From positions 1 to 43,474 of the forward strand of contig UCCS01000010.1 in NCBI GenBank assembly GCA_900470965.1: a stretch of DNA of 43,474 bases, in the 5' to 3' direction. Position 1 is the first letter of the stretch; every line of letters begins with the position of its first letter. Below are positions 17,244 to 24,674 of this stretch, in pieces. This stretch comes from Hyphomicrobiales bacterium. Its GTDB lineage: Bacteria > Pseudomonadota > Alphaproteobacteria > Rhizobiales > Rhizobiaceae. Made by a program: the position numbers and the translations under genes. Under the pieces are notes generated by a model. It was not told the DNA's origin and ran no database searches. It worked only from the letters and a program-made list of their open reading frames with translations.

Positions 17244-18125
17244 ATGAAGACTAAAGCCATGCCCCTGCCCCACGCCACCAAACGGCGCCTGATCACCGTC
17301 GCCCTTGTCGGCCCGGCCAGTATCTGGCTGTTCGTCTTCCTGGTGCTGCCCTTCATCGCCATCATCGTCTTTGCCTTTGGCGAGCGGGCGCCGGAGGGCG
17401 GTTATCAGGCGGCCTTTACCTTCGAGCAGTTCGCCAATCTCGGCGCGCGCTCGGCAGCCTTCGTCAATACACTGATCCTGGCGCCGATCGGAGCGGCTGC
17501 CTGCCTCGTCGTCGCCTATCCGGTCGCCTATTATCTCGCGGTCAAGGCAAGCCCGCAGCGCCGGCTGCTGCTCGTCTCGCTTGTCGTCGTTCCCTTCTGG
17601 ACCAGCCTGCTGGTACGCACCTATGCCTGGATGTATCTGCTCGGCGCACGCGGCATTCCGCATCTGCTCGAATTCGTCGGCATCGAAAATGTCAGGCTGA
17701 TCAATACACCCGGCGCCGTGCTGCTCGGCATCGTCTACGGATACCTGCCGCTGATGATCATGCCGATCTATGTGAGCCTGGAAAAGCTGGATCGCCGACT
17801 GCTCGAAGCCTCGGCCGACCTTGGCGCGAGGCCCAGCTCGACCTTCTTCGGCATTACCCTGCCCCTGTCGCTTCCGGGCGTGATGACCGGCGTCGCGCTG
17901 GTGACGATCCTGCTTCTCGGCGAATATCTGATCCCGCAGCTTCTGGGCGGCGGCAAGGTGTTTTTCATCGGCAATGCACTCGTCGATCTCTTCCTGCAAT
18001 CACGCAACTGGCCGTTCGGTTCGGCAATTGCTGTCACGCTCGTTGCCGTCGTCGTCATCGTGCTGCTCGTCGCCATGCGCATTGCCTGGCGCGTCGCCGG
18101 TACGCGGCAGGTGGATCTCATCTGA
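17244..18125 (+). CDS. PotB-type ABC transporter permease
   Basis: 293-residue inner-membrane permease with about six hydrophobic spans, the first at residues 20-45 (LVGPASIWLFVFLVLPFIAIIVF). The EAA loop is LLEASADLGARPSSTFFGITLPLSLPG. Two in-frame ATGs (17244 and 17259) are equally possible; neither has a strong ribosome site, consistent with low expression relative to the binding protein. The stop overlaps the next ATG (TGATG). Confidence 0.93.
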   Translation: MKTKAMPLPHATKRRLITVALVGPASIWLFVFLVLPFIAIIVFAFGERAPEGGYQAAFTFEQFANLGARSAAFVNTLILAPIGAAACLVVAYPVAYYLAVKASPQRRLLLVSLVVVPFWTSLLVRTYAWMYLLGARGIPHLLEFVGIENVRLINTPGAVLLGIVYGYLPLMIMPIYVSLEKLDRRLLEASADLGARPSSTFFGITLPLSLPGVMTGVALVTILLLGEYLIPQLLGGGKVFFIGNALVDLFLQSRNWPFGSAIAVTLVAVVVIVLLVAMRIAWRVAGTRQVDLI

Positions 18126-18937
18126 TGCGCGCGCTCGTCACCTTCGTCTATCTGTTCCTCTACACGCCGATCGCGCTCGTCGTGCTCTTCTCCTTCAATG
18201 CCGGCCGCAACGCCAGCGAGTTCACCGGCTTCTCGACGCAATGGTATGGCCGGGCTCTGTCCAATACCTTCCTGATGGAGGCGCTGGGCAACAGTCTGAT
18301 CATCGCGGTCACCAGCGCCTCGCTCGCGGCGATCTTCGGCACCATGGCTGCCATCGGCATGGAACGGCTCGGCACCAGGGCCCGCGCCATCTTCGACGGG
18401 CTCTTTGCGGCGGCGATCGTCGTGCCCGGTGTCGTCATCGGCATCGCAACGCTGGTAGCCCTCGTCGAGGTTTTCGGCTTCATCAATCCTGTCATCGCCG
18501 CTCTCTGGCCGGGCGAGCAGCCGCCGAAGCTGGCGCTCGGTTACGGCTCGATCATTGCTGCGCACGGGCTCTTCACCATGGCGTTGGTGACGATGATCGT
18601 GAAGGCGCGCATCGCGAGCCTCGGTCGAGATATTGTTGAGGCCTCCAGCGATCTCTACGCCACACCGTTCACGACCTTCCGGCAGATCGTGCTACCGCAG
18701 ATCATGCCGTCGATCCTGGCGGGCTTTTTGCTCGCCTTCACCTTTTCCTTCGACGATTTCATCATCGCCTTCTTCGTGGCGGGCTCCAACACGACGCTAC
18801 CGATCTATGTCTTCGCCTCCATCCGCCGCGGCGTGACGCCGGAAATCAATGCAGTCGCGACGATGGTGCTGATCGCCTCGCTTGCCCTCATTTTCATCGC
18901 GCGCTTCCTGATGCGCGAAAAGACAACGACAATCTGA
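18125..18937 (+). CDS. PotC-type ABC transporter permease
   Basis: 270-residue membrane permease, partner of the PotB-like protein. FNAGRNASEFTGFSTQWY is typical of PotC proteins after the first span, and the EAA loop reads VEASSDLYATPFTTFRQIVLPQIMPS. Coupled to the preceding gene by a one-base overlap. Thirteen bases separate it from the SDR gene, so that enzyme is in the same transcription unit. Confidence 0.93.
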   Translation: MRALVTFVYLFLYTPIALVVLFSFNAGRNASEFTGFSTQWYGRALSNTFLMEALGNSLIIAVTSASLAAIFGTMAAIGMERLGTRARAIFDGLFAAAIVVPGVVIGIATLVALVEVFGFINPVIAALWPGEQPPKLALGYGSIIAAHGLFTMALVTMIVKARIASLGRDIVEASSDLYATPFTTFRQIVLPQIMPSILAGFLLAFTFSFDDFIIAFFVAGSNTTLPIYVFASIRRGVTPEINAVATMVLIASLALIFIARFLMREKTTTI

Positions 18938-18950
18938 CCGGGGAAATGCC

Positions 18951-19712
18951 ATGATACTGAGAGATCGCGTTGCAATCGTCACGGGCGCAGGCTCGGGCAT
19001 CGGACGCGCTGGCGCGCTGATCATGGCGCGCGAAGGCGCCCATGTCGTCGTTGCCGACATCAATTTCGCAAATGCCGAAGAAACCGTCGGTCTGATTGCC
19101 GAGGCGGGCGGCAGCGCCGAAAGCATGATGGTCGATGTCACCGACGACCAGGCGCTTGAAACCGGCATTGCCGCTGTTGCTGCACGTCACGGCCGGATCG
19201 ACATTCTGCACAATCACGCGGGCGCGCAGGTGGCCGGCGATCTGGAGCAGGTTGCCATCGAAGGTTTCGACAAGTCCTGGAGCCTGAACGTGCGGGCGCA
19301 TTTCATGGCCGCGCGTTTCGTCATGCCGATCATGAAAAAGGCAGGCAAAGGCGTAATCCTCAATACGTCCTCATCGTCAGGCGTGCTCTACGACCGCGAA
19401 ATGATCGCCTATACGACGACCAAACATGCTGTCATCGCCATGACCCGGCAGATGGCGGGCGACTATGCGAAGTTCGGCATCCGCGTGAATGCACTCTGCC
19501 CCGGATGGGTCGACACGCCATTCAATGAGCCGTTCATCGCGCAGATGGGCGGGCGCGGCGCCATTGAAGGCTACATCGCCGAGAAGGTGCCGCTCGGCCG
19601 CTGGGCGGATGTTTCGGAGATAGCCGAACCGATCCTGTTCCTGGTCTCGGACCGCTCGTCCTACATGACGGGGCAAATCCTCGTCGTCGATGGCGGCGAG
19701 ACCGTCGTTTAG
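18951..19712 (+). CDS. Short-chain dehydrogenase/reductase
   Basis: Classical SDR of 253 residues: NAD(P) motif TGAGSGIG near residues 11-18, NHAG near 88-91, catalytic Ser in SSSSG (about 141-145) and Tyr-xxx-Lys in YTTTK (about 155-159), then the PG-motif CPGWVDTPF. An aspartate after the second strand (VVADI, about residue 37) suggests NAD preference. Last gene of the PotABCD-type operon, so it may oxidise or reduce the imported compound or its product. ATG 18951 has GGGGAA upstream. Its TAG stop overlaps the TAA of the convergent IdnD-like gene by 3 bases. Confidence 0.92.
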   Translation: MILRDRVAIVTGAGSGIGRAGALIMAREGAHVVVADINFANAEETVGLIAEAGGSAESMMVDVTDDQALETGIAAVAARHGRIDILHNHAGAQVAGDLEQVAIEGFDKSWSLNVRAHFMAARFVMPIMKKAGKGVILNTSSSSGVLYDREMIAYTTTKHAVIAMTRQMAGDYAKFGIRVNALCPGWVDTPFNEPFIAQMGGRGAIEGYIAEKVPLGRWADVSEIAEPILFLVSDRSSYMTGQILVVDGGETVV

Positions 19713-20752
19713 GCTGACTGGAAGGTCAGTTGCACCTTGCAGGCCAGCGAACGGTCGCCGGCAATGTCGAAGGCTGAAACGGCGTCCTCGAGGGGCATGC
19801 TGTGGCTGATGATCGGCCGCACATCGATCTTCCGGCGGGAAATCAGGTCGACGGCGGTTGCGAACTCCTCATGGAAACGCTGCGTTCCGTGGATGTGCAG
19901 TTCCTTGCCGACAATGGCGTTGAGAGGCACCGGAACGTCGCCGGTGACGCCGACCTGGACGATGGTGCCGCGCGGCCGGACCGCCGCAATCGCACTCTGG
20001 ATGGCCGGGGCGGCGGCAGAACATTCGAAGACGAGATCGAAATAGCCTTTTCCTGCCTGGAATTCTGCAAATGACTCTGCATCCCGCACCACGTTGATCG
20101 TGCGGCTGGCGCCCATGGCTTTCGCCCGCGCGAGCGCCGCGTCGGCAAGATCCGTAACGACGATTTCGCCGGCGTCATAATGGCTGATAACGGCAACCAT
20201 CAGAGAGCCGATCGGTCCGGCACCTGTCACCAGGACTTTCTTGCCCGCAATGCCGGGGGCGCGCGATGCGGCGTGCAGGCAGACGGATAGCGGCTCGCTA
20301 CAGGCCGCTTCCGCAGGCGTTATCGAGGCTCCAACCTCAACGCATTGTTTGGCCGGCACTACCAGCCATTCCCGAAACATGCCCTGCTCATGCGGCAGGC
20401 GCATCGCACTGCCCATGAAGCGCATTTCCAGGCAGTGGATCGGCAAGCCGATGCGGCAATATTCGCAAGCACCGCAGGGCTGGCTCGGATTGACGGCGAC
20501 CAGCGTTCCGGCCTTCAGGGTGACGCCCTCACCTGCCTGCTCCACGGTTCCGGCGGCCTCGTGGCCGGGTATCATCGGCTCGCGAACCCTGACCGGACCG
20601 AAACCGCCATCCTGGTAATAATGCAGGTCGGAGCCGCAGATGCCTGCGGCTGCCATCTTCAAAAGCACTTCGCCCGGACCGGGGGCTGCGACCGGATCAG
20701 TCTCGATCCTGAGATCGCCCTTTGCATAAAGCCGTGCCAGACGGGTGTGCAT
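19709..20752 (-). CDS. Zinc-dependent alcohol dehydrogenase, L-idonate 5-dehydrogenase-like
   Basis: 347-residue medium-chain zinc dehydrogenase. AAGICGSDLHYYQDGGFG near residues 33-50 and PMIPGHEAAG resemble IdnD, which oxidises L-idonate to 5-ketogluconate. The structural zinc cysteines are in CGACEYCRIGLPIHC, and the Rossmann loop is VTGAGPIGSL. Start: GTG 20755 and ATG 20752 are adjacent; ATG has the better spacing (6 bases) from AGGAG. Last gene of the gntR-TRAP operon, nine bases after dctM, so it probably acts on the sugar acid or polyol brought in by that transporter. Sorbitol or another polyol is an alternative substrate. Confidence 0.88.
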   Translation of the reverse strand: MHTRLARLYAKGDLRIETDPVAAPGPGEVLLKMAAAGICGSDLHYYQDGGFGPVRVREPMIPGHEAAGTVEQAGEGVTLKAGTLVAVNPSQPCGACEYCRIGLPIHCLEMRFMGSAMRLPHEQGMFREWLVVPAKQCVEVGASITPAEAACSEPLSVCLHAASRAPGIAGKKVLVTGAGPIGSLMVAVISHYDAGEIVVTDLADAALARAKAMGASRTINVVRDAESFAEFQAGKGYFDLVFECSAAAPAIQSAIAAVRPRGTIVQVGVTGDVPVPLNAIVGKELHIHGTQRFHEEFATAVDLISRRKIDVRPIISHSMPLEDAVSAFDIAGDRSLACKVQLTFQSA

Positions 20753-20761
20753 CACATTCTC

Positions 20762-22168
20762 CTATTTCAGAAGCCCAAGCTGCTGTGGCAGCCACAGGGA
20801 TATTGAGGGGACGAAGGTGATCAAAATCAAGGCGATGAAGAGCGGCGCAAGCCAGGGCAAGATCGCCATCGTCGTGCGTTCGACGGACAATTTCGCCACC
20901 CGCGACAACACGAAGAGTACCATGCCTAGCGGAGGGTGAAGCAGACCGATCATCAGGTTCAGGGTCATGATAAGGCCAAACTGTACCGGATCGATGCCGA
21001 ATTTCGCGACGATCGGCAGAAGGATCGGTACGAGGATGGTAATGGCCGCGATTGTGTCCAGAAAGCAGCCGACGAAGAGCATCAGCAGGTTCACAAGGAT
21101 CAGGAACACCCACTTATTGTCGGTGATCGACAGGATCGCGTCAGACAAAAGCTGTGCAGCCTGGCTCACCGTCAGCAGCCATGCGAAGACCGAAGCGGCA
21201 GTGACGATGAAGAGAACGGAAGCCGTCGTTTCAATCGTGTCGAAGCTCGCCTTGGCGAGTGTCGAGAACGTCATCGTGCGATAGCGCACGAGGCCGAGGA
21301 AGAGCGACCAGAGGACAGCGGCGACAGCTGCTTCCGTCGGCGTGAACCAACCCATGGTCATGCCGCCGATCAGGATGACCGGCGTCATCAGCGCCATGAC
21401 CGCGGAAAAACGGAAATACCAGTCGAGCGCCAGAAGCACGACAAGGGCAATGCCCGCTGCGGCATTCATCGATACGCCTGATCGCATCATTACGCAGATC
21501 GACAGCGGCACCAGCAGGACGACGACGATCTCCAAACCTGCGGAAAGGAGTTGCTTGACGTCGAAGGGCGCATCGGAACCCCAGCGCTTCACGTAGGCGA
21601 AGGCTGCGACTGTGATCATCATCAGCAGCGTCATGACGATGCCCGGCAGAATGCCCGCCATGAAAAGAGCGCCGATCGAAACATTCGCCATCATGCCGTA
21701 GATCACGAAGGGCAAGGATGGCGGGAAAATCGGACCGAGCGTGGCAGACGCCGCCGTTACCCCGACCGCGGCCTCGACGGGGTAGCCGTGATCCTTCATC
21801 GCCTTGATCTCGATCGTGCCGATTCCGGCCGCATCGGCAAGCGCAGTGCCCGACATGCCCGAGAATATGACGGAACCGATGATGTTGACCTGTGCGAGAC
21901 CACCTTTCATCCAGCCGACGAGCGCGACGGCGAAGGAATAGATGCGGCCGGTGACACCCGCCGAATTCATCAGGTTGCCAGCAAGGATGAAGAAGGGAAC
22001 AGCGAGAAGCGGGAAGCTTTCGACACCCGCAATCATGCGCTGGGCGACGATGATGTCGGGCGCAACGCCGTAGAGGACGATATAGAGAACGGAGGCGACG
22101 GCCATCGATATCGCGACTGGCACGCCGATCAGCATCAGCACCAGAAATGAGCCAAGCAAGAGCAGCAT
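20762..22168 (-). CDS. dctM: TRAP transporter large permease (DctM-like)
   Basis: 468-residue membrane protein of the DctM/SiaM family, with a dozen or so hydrophobic segments. Motifs near the start (FLVLMLIGVPVAISMAVAS), ESFPLLAVPFFILAGNLMN and the duplicated FSGMSGTALADAAGIGTIEIKAM and GCFLDTIAAITILVPILLPI are characteristic. It is longer than the usual 425-430 residues; the extra length seems to lie in the middle third (around residues 200-260, which adds further hydrophobic segments). It carries the sodium-coupled translocation path. Four bases after dctQ. Confidence 0.94.
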   Translation of the reverse strand: MLLLLGSFLVLMLIGVPVAISMAVASVLYIVLYGVAPDIIVAQRMIAGVESFPLLAVPFFILAGNLMNSAGVTGRIYSFAVALVGWMKGGLAQVNIIGSVIFSGMSGTALADAAGIGTIEIKAMKDHGYPVEAAVGVTAASATLGPIFPPSLPFVIYGMMANVSIGALFMAGILPGIVMTLLMMITVAAFAYVKRWGSDAPFDVKQLLSAGLEIVVVLLVPLSICVMMRSGVSMNAAAGIALVVLLALDWYFRFSAVMALMTPVILIGGMTMGWFTPTEAAVAAVLWSLFLGLVRYRTMTFSTLAKASFDTIETTASVLFIVTAASVFAWLLTVSQAAQLLSDAILSITDNKWVFLILVNLLMLFVGCFLDTIAAITILVPILLPIVAKFGIDPVQFGLIMTLNLMIGLLHPPLGMVLFVLSRVAKLSVERTTMAILPWLAPLFIALILITFVPSISLWLPQQLGLLK

Positions 22169-22172
22169 CAGT

Positions 22173-22745
22173 TCATCCTTCGACAGCGTGGAATTCTTCG
22201 GGGCGCTCCAGAACGGAGTAGCCGCGGCGCATATTGGCGATGAAGACGATTACCGCACGGATCAGCATCAGCACGAAAGCTGCAAGCACGCTGTAGAAGA
22301 CGATGTTGCGCGGCAAGTCGACGGTGACCATCTGCTCGTCGGCGACGATCTGCACGTAGCGCCACATCAGATAGCAGCCATAAGCGAAGAAACCGATGCG
22401 GACGATATCCACGAAGGTTGCGAGAACGCGCGCAAGACCTGCCGGCATGTAATGATAGAAGACATCCACCTGGATATGGCGCGACGTGCGCACGCACATG
22501 ACGGCGCCGAGAAAGACGACGCCGATCAGGCAGTTGACGGCGATCTCTTCGGTCCAGGCATAGCTGTTGTTCAGCACATAGCGGGTGAAGAACTGCAGAA
22601 AGACGCAACCGGCCATCAGCCAGAAGACGAGCAGCGTGATCCAGTCTTCGATGGCGTAGTCCGAGATATTGGCGGTGGGCGCATGCCCTTCGAATTCGTG
22701 GCCGATCTCCTCGGCAGTGACTTGCGTATGGACTTCTTGTGACAT
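22173..22745 (-). CDS. dctQ: TRAP transporter small permease (DctQ-like)
   Basis: 190-residue membrane protein with four hydrophobic segments (about 32-55, 70-95, 110-130, 150-172) after a polar N-terminus. The TRYVLNNSYAWTEEIAV stretch and the following NCLIGVVFLGAVMC are typical of DctQ subunits. It pairs with DctM. A second long open frame over the same DNA (22168-22809) lacks family features and is discounted. Separated from dctP by 64 bases holding a very strong hairpin. Confidence 0.92.
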   Translation of the reverse strand: MSQEVHTQVTAEEIGHEFEGHAPTANISDYAIEDWITLLVFWLMAGCVFLQFFTRYVLNNSYAWTEEIAVNCLIGVVFLGAVMCVRTSRHIQVDVFYHYMPAGLARVLATFVDIVRIGFFAYGCYLMWRYVQIVADEQMVTVDLPRNIVFYSVLAAFVLMLIRAVIVFIANMRRGYSVLERPEEFHAVEG

Positions 22746-22772
22746 GATCGGCCTTATTCCGGTTAGGAAGGA

Positions 22773-22802
22773 AGGGCGCGCCGCGCTCAGGCGGCGCGCC
22801 CT
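22773..22802 (-). terminator. Strong hairpin between dctP and dctQ
   Basis: AGGGCGCGCCGC pairs perfectly with GCGGCGCGCCCT: 12 bp, all but two pairs G-C, with a 6-base loop. It sits within the operon just after the dctP stop. No T-run follows on the transcribed strand, so partial termination or protection of the dctP message is more likely than full termination. Confidence 0.65.
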
Positions 22803-22809
22803 CGGGCAC

Positions 22810-23784
22810 TTACTGGATCGCGCGGATCGCCTCCCAATCGGCCTTTTCGTAGCCGAAGTCCTCGAACTTGACCTTTTCCGCGACCGTCTTCTCGAAATCG
22901 GCCTTGTCGACCTCGGTGACGCTCAAGCCCTTCTCCTTGAAGGTGGCGATCAGGCCGTTTTCCTTGCCTTCGATGGTCTTGGTCGTGCGCTCGGCAGCTT
23001 CCTGCATGACCTCGCCGAAGATCTTCTTGTCCTCGTCCGAAAGGTTCGACCAGAGCGTCTTCGAGATCACCGTATTCAAGTGATCGACGATGTGGCCGGT
23101 CAGAATGATGTTCTTCTGGACTTCGTAGAACTTCTTGGCCTCGATCGTCGTCAGCGGGTTTTCCTGGGCCTCGACCGTGCCGTTCTGCAAAGCGAGATAA
23201 ACCTCGGCAAAGGCGATCGGCGTGGTGTTGGCGCCGCAGGCGCGCGGCATGGCGAGGTAGGCCGGAACATCAGGCACGCGGATCTTCAGGCCCTGCATGT
23301 CGGCGCATTTGGCGATCGGCTTGTTGGCCGTCGTATGGCGCGTCCCGTAATAGCTGACGGCGGCGATATGGTTGCCGGTCTTGTCCTCATAACCCTTGGC
23401 CAGGCGCTTGAAGACGTCGCTCTTGGTGTAGGCGATCAGGTGTTCGGGGCTGCGGAAAATATAGGGGAAATAGGTGACGCCGATCGGCTTATAGTCGCGG
23501 GCGGCAAAGCTCGATCCGGAAATGATGATGTCGACCGTTCCGAGCTTGAGGCCCTGGTTGATATCGGCTTCCTTGCCGAGCTGCGAGGCCGGATAGACCT
23601 CGATCTTGTAGCGGCCGTTGGTGCGCTTGCTGATCTCTTCCGCGGCCCAGAGGGAATCCGTGTGGAAAGGTTCGGATGTCTCGTAGACATGGGCCCATTT
23701 CAGCACCGTCTGGGCATGTGCGATCGCCGTTGTCGCCATGATTGCGGCGGCAGTGCAGAGTATCGTCGTCAGTTTCAACTTCAT
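22810..23784 (-). CDS. dctP: TRAP transporter periplasmic binding protein (DctP-like)
   Basis: 324 residues from ATG 23784, which has a near-ideal AGGAGGAG site; the frame is open far upstream but that part overlaps the regulator gene. Sec signal peptide at 1-24, cleavage near AHAQ. The body matches DctP proteins (LKWAHVYETSEPFHTDSLWAAEEI; YPASQLGKEADINQGLKLGT; the RVPDVPAYLAMPRACGANTTPIAFAEVYLALQNG arm with the ligand-contact Arg). This arginine normally grips a carboxylate, so the ligand is probably an organic or sugar acid; that fits the IdnD-like enzyme in the operon. Confidence 0.95.
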   Translation of the reverse strand: MKLKLTTILCTAAAIMATTAIAHAQTVLKWAHVYETSEPFHTDSLWAAEEISKRTNGRYKIEVYPASQLGKEADINQGLKLGTVDIIISGSSFAARDYKPIGVTYFPYIFRSPEHLIAYTKSDVFKRLAKGYEDKTGNHIAAVSYYGTRHTTANKPIAKCADMQGLKIRVPDVPAYLAMPRACGANTTPIAFAEVYLALQNGTVEAQENPLTTIEAKKFYEVQKNIILTGHIVDHLNTVISKTLWSNLSDEDKKIFGEVMQEAAERTTKTIEGKENGLIATFKEKGLSVTEVDKADFEKTVAEKVKFEDFGYEKADWEAIRAIQ

Positions 23785-23807
23785 CGCTCTCTCCTCCTGA
23801 GATCTCG

Positions 23808-24566
23808 TTAAGTGGCTGCTTTTCCCTTGTTCGGCCCGGCCGTGCGGCCGCGCCCCTCCTCGCCCGAAAACTCCTCCCCGAAGCTTTCGGAAAACCTCTT
23901 CTGCGAATTCGTGAGATGCGTGTGCATGGCGTCCTTCGCACCTGCCGTATCGCCGGCGGCGATCGCGTCGCGGATGGCCCGATGCTCCTCGAGCGCTGTA
24001 CGCCACGACACCGGTCCTTCGAAATGGCTGGCGAGCTTTTCGAAATACGGCGTCATGCGCATGTCGAACATCTCGCCAGTGACGCGGATCAAGGTCGCAT
24101 TGCCGACGATCGAGGCAATGCCGGTATGAAAGGCGCGGTCGGCGACAAGCACGGCGCGCGCATCCTCCACCACGCCGCTCATCGCTCTCAGCGCCTCATC
24201 GAGAACGGCAATGTCCTCAGGGCGGGCGCTTTTTGCGGCCTCCTCTGATATCGCGCATTCGATGATGGCGCGGGCCTGCAGCAGCTCGAAGGGACCCTCC
24301 ACCGGTTCGCGCTCGCTGCCGGTCGCTTCGGCCGCATGTTTGCGCGTGACATAAATGCCGGAGCCCATGCGGATATTGATGTATCCCTCGACTTCCAGCA
24401 CGATCAGCGCTTCACGCAGCGTGGGGCGCGAAACCGAAAGCTGCTCCGCAAGCTCGCGCTCGGCAGGCAACCTCTGGCCGACGGCGAGTTCGCCTCGGAT
24501 AATCATCATACGAATCTGGTCCGCCACCTGCCTGTAGAGGCGGCGTGATTCAACTGCCGAAAACAT
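23808..24566 (-). CDS. GntR-family regulator (FadR/FCD subfamily)
   Basis: 252 residues: winged helix-turn-helix at about 8-75 (RLPAERELAEQLSVSRPTLREAL) and FCD domain at about 90-225 with candidate metal-ligand histidines (DRAFHTGIA, EEHRAIRDAI, MHTHL). The C-terminal 25 residues (SGEEGRGRTAGPNKGK) are a polar tail. Start ATG 24566 has GGAGG upstream; the frame is open to 24611 but lacks a comparable site. First gene of the TRAP operon, 23 bases before dctP, so it is autoregulated with it, probably as a repressor released by the transported acid. Confidence 0.92.
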   Translation of the reverse strand: MFSAVESRRLYRQVADQIRMMIIRGELAVGQRLPAERELAEQLSVSRPTLREALIVLEVEGYINIRMGSGIYVTRKHAAEATGSEREPVEGPFELLQARAIIECAISEEAAKSARPEDIAVLDEALRAMSGVVEDARAVLVADRAFHTGIASIVGNATLIRVTGEMFDMRMTPYFEKLASHFEGPVSWRTALEEHRAIRDAIAAGDTAGAKDAMHTHLTNSQKRFSESFGEEFSGEEGRGRTAGPNKGKAAT

Positions 24567-24601
24567 TATGGCCTCCCCGGCACGCTTCTCCTCAAGCGCA
24601 C

Positions 24602-24626
24602 AACTGGTCAACTGGCCTGACCAATT
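24602..24626. promoter_or_regulatory. Candidate GntR operator upstream of the TRAP operon
   Basis: AACTGGTCA and TGACCAATT form a 9-bp inverted pair with one mismatch and a 7-base spacer. Inside it, TGGCCTGACCA (24613-24623) is a near-palindromic 11-mer resembling the TGGTNNNACCA consensus of FadR-type regulators. It lies 36-60 bases upstream of the regulator start. A related 11-mer, TGGGCTGGCCA, is at 24681-24691. Confidence 0.55.
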
Positions 24627-24674
24627 AGCTCAAGCTATCATCGGGGAAGTTGTGCGTCAATCCGACGCATGCAC

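Noticed and set aside
22168..22809. 213-codon minus-strand frame overlapping dctQ
   Set aside because: Arg/His-rich translation without hydrophobic spans; the other minus frame encodes a proper DctQ.
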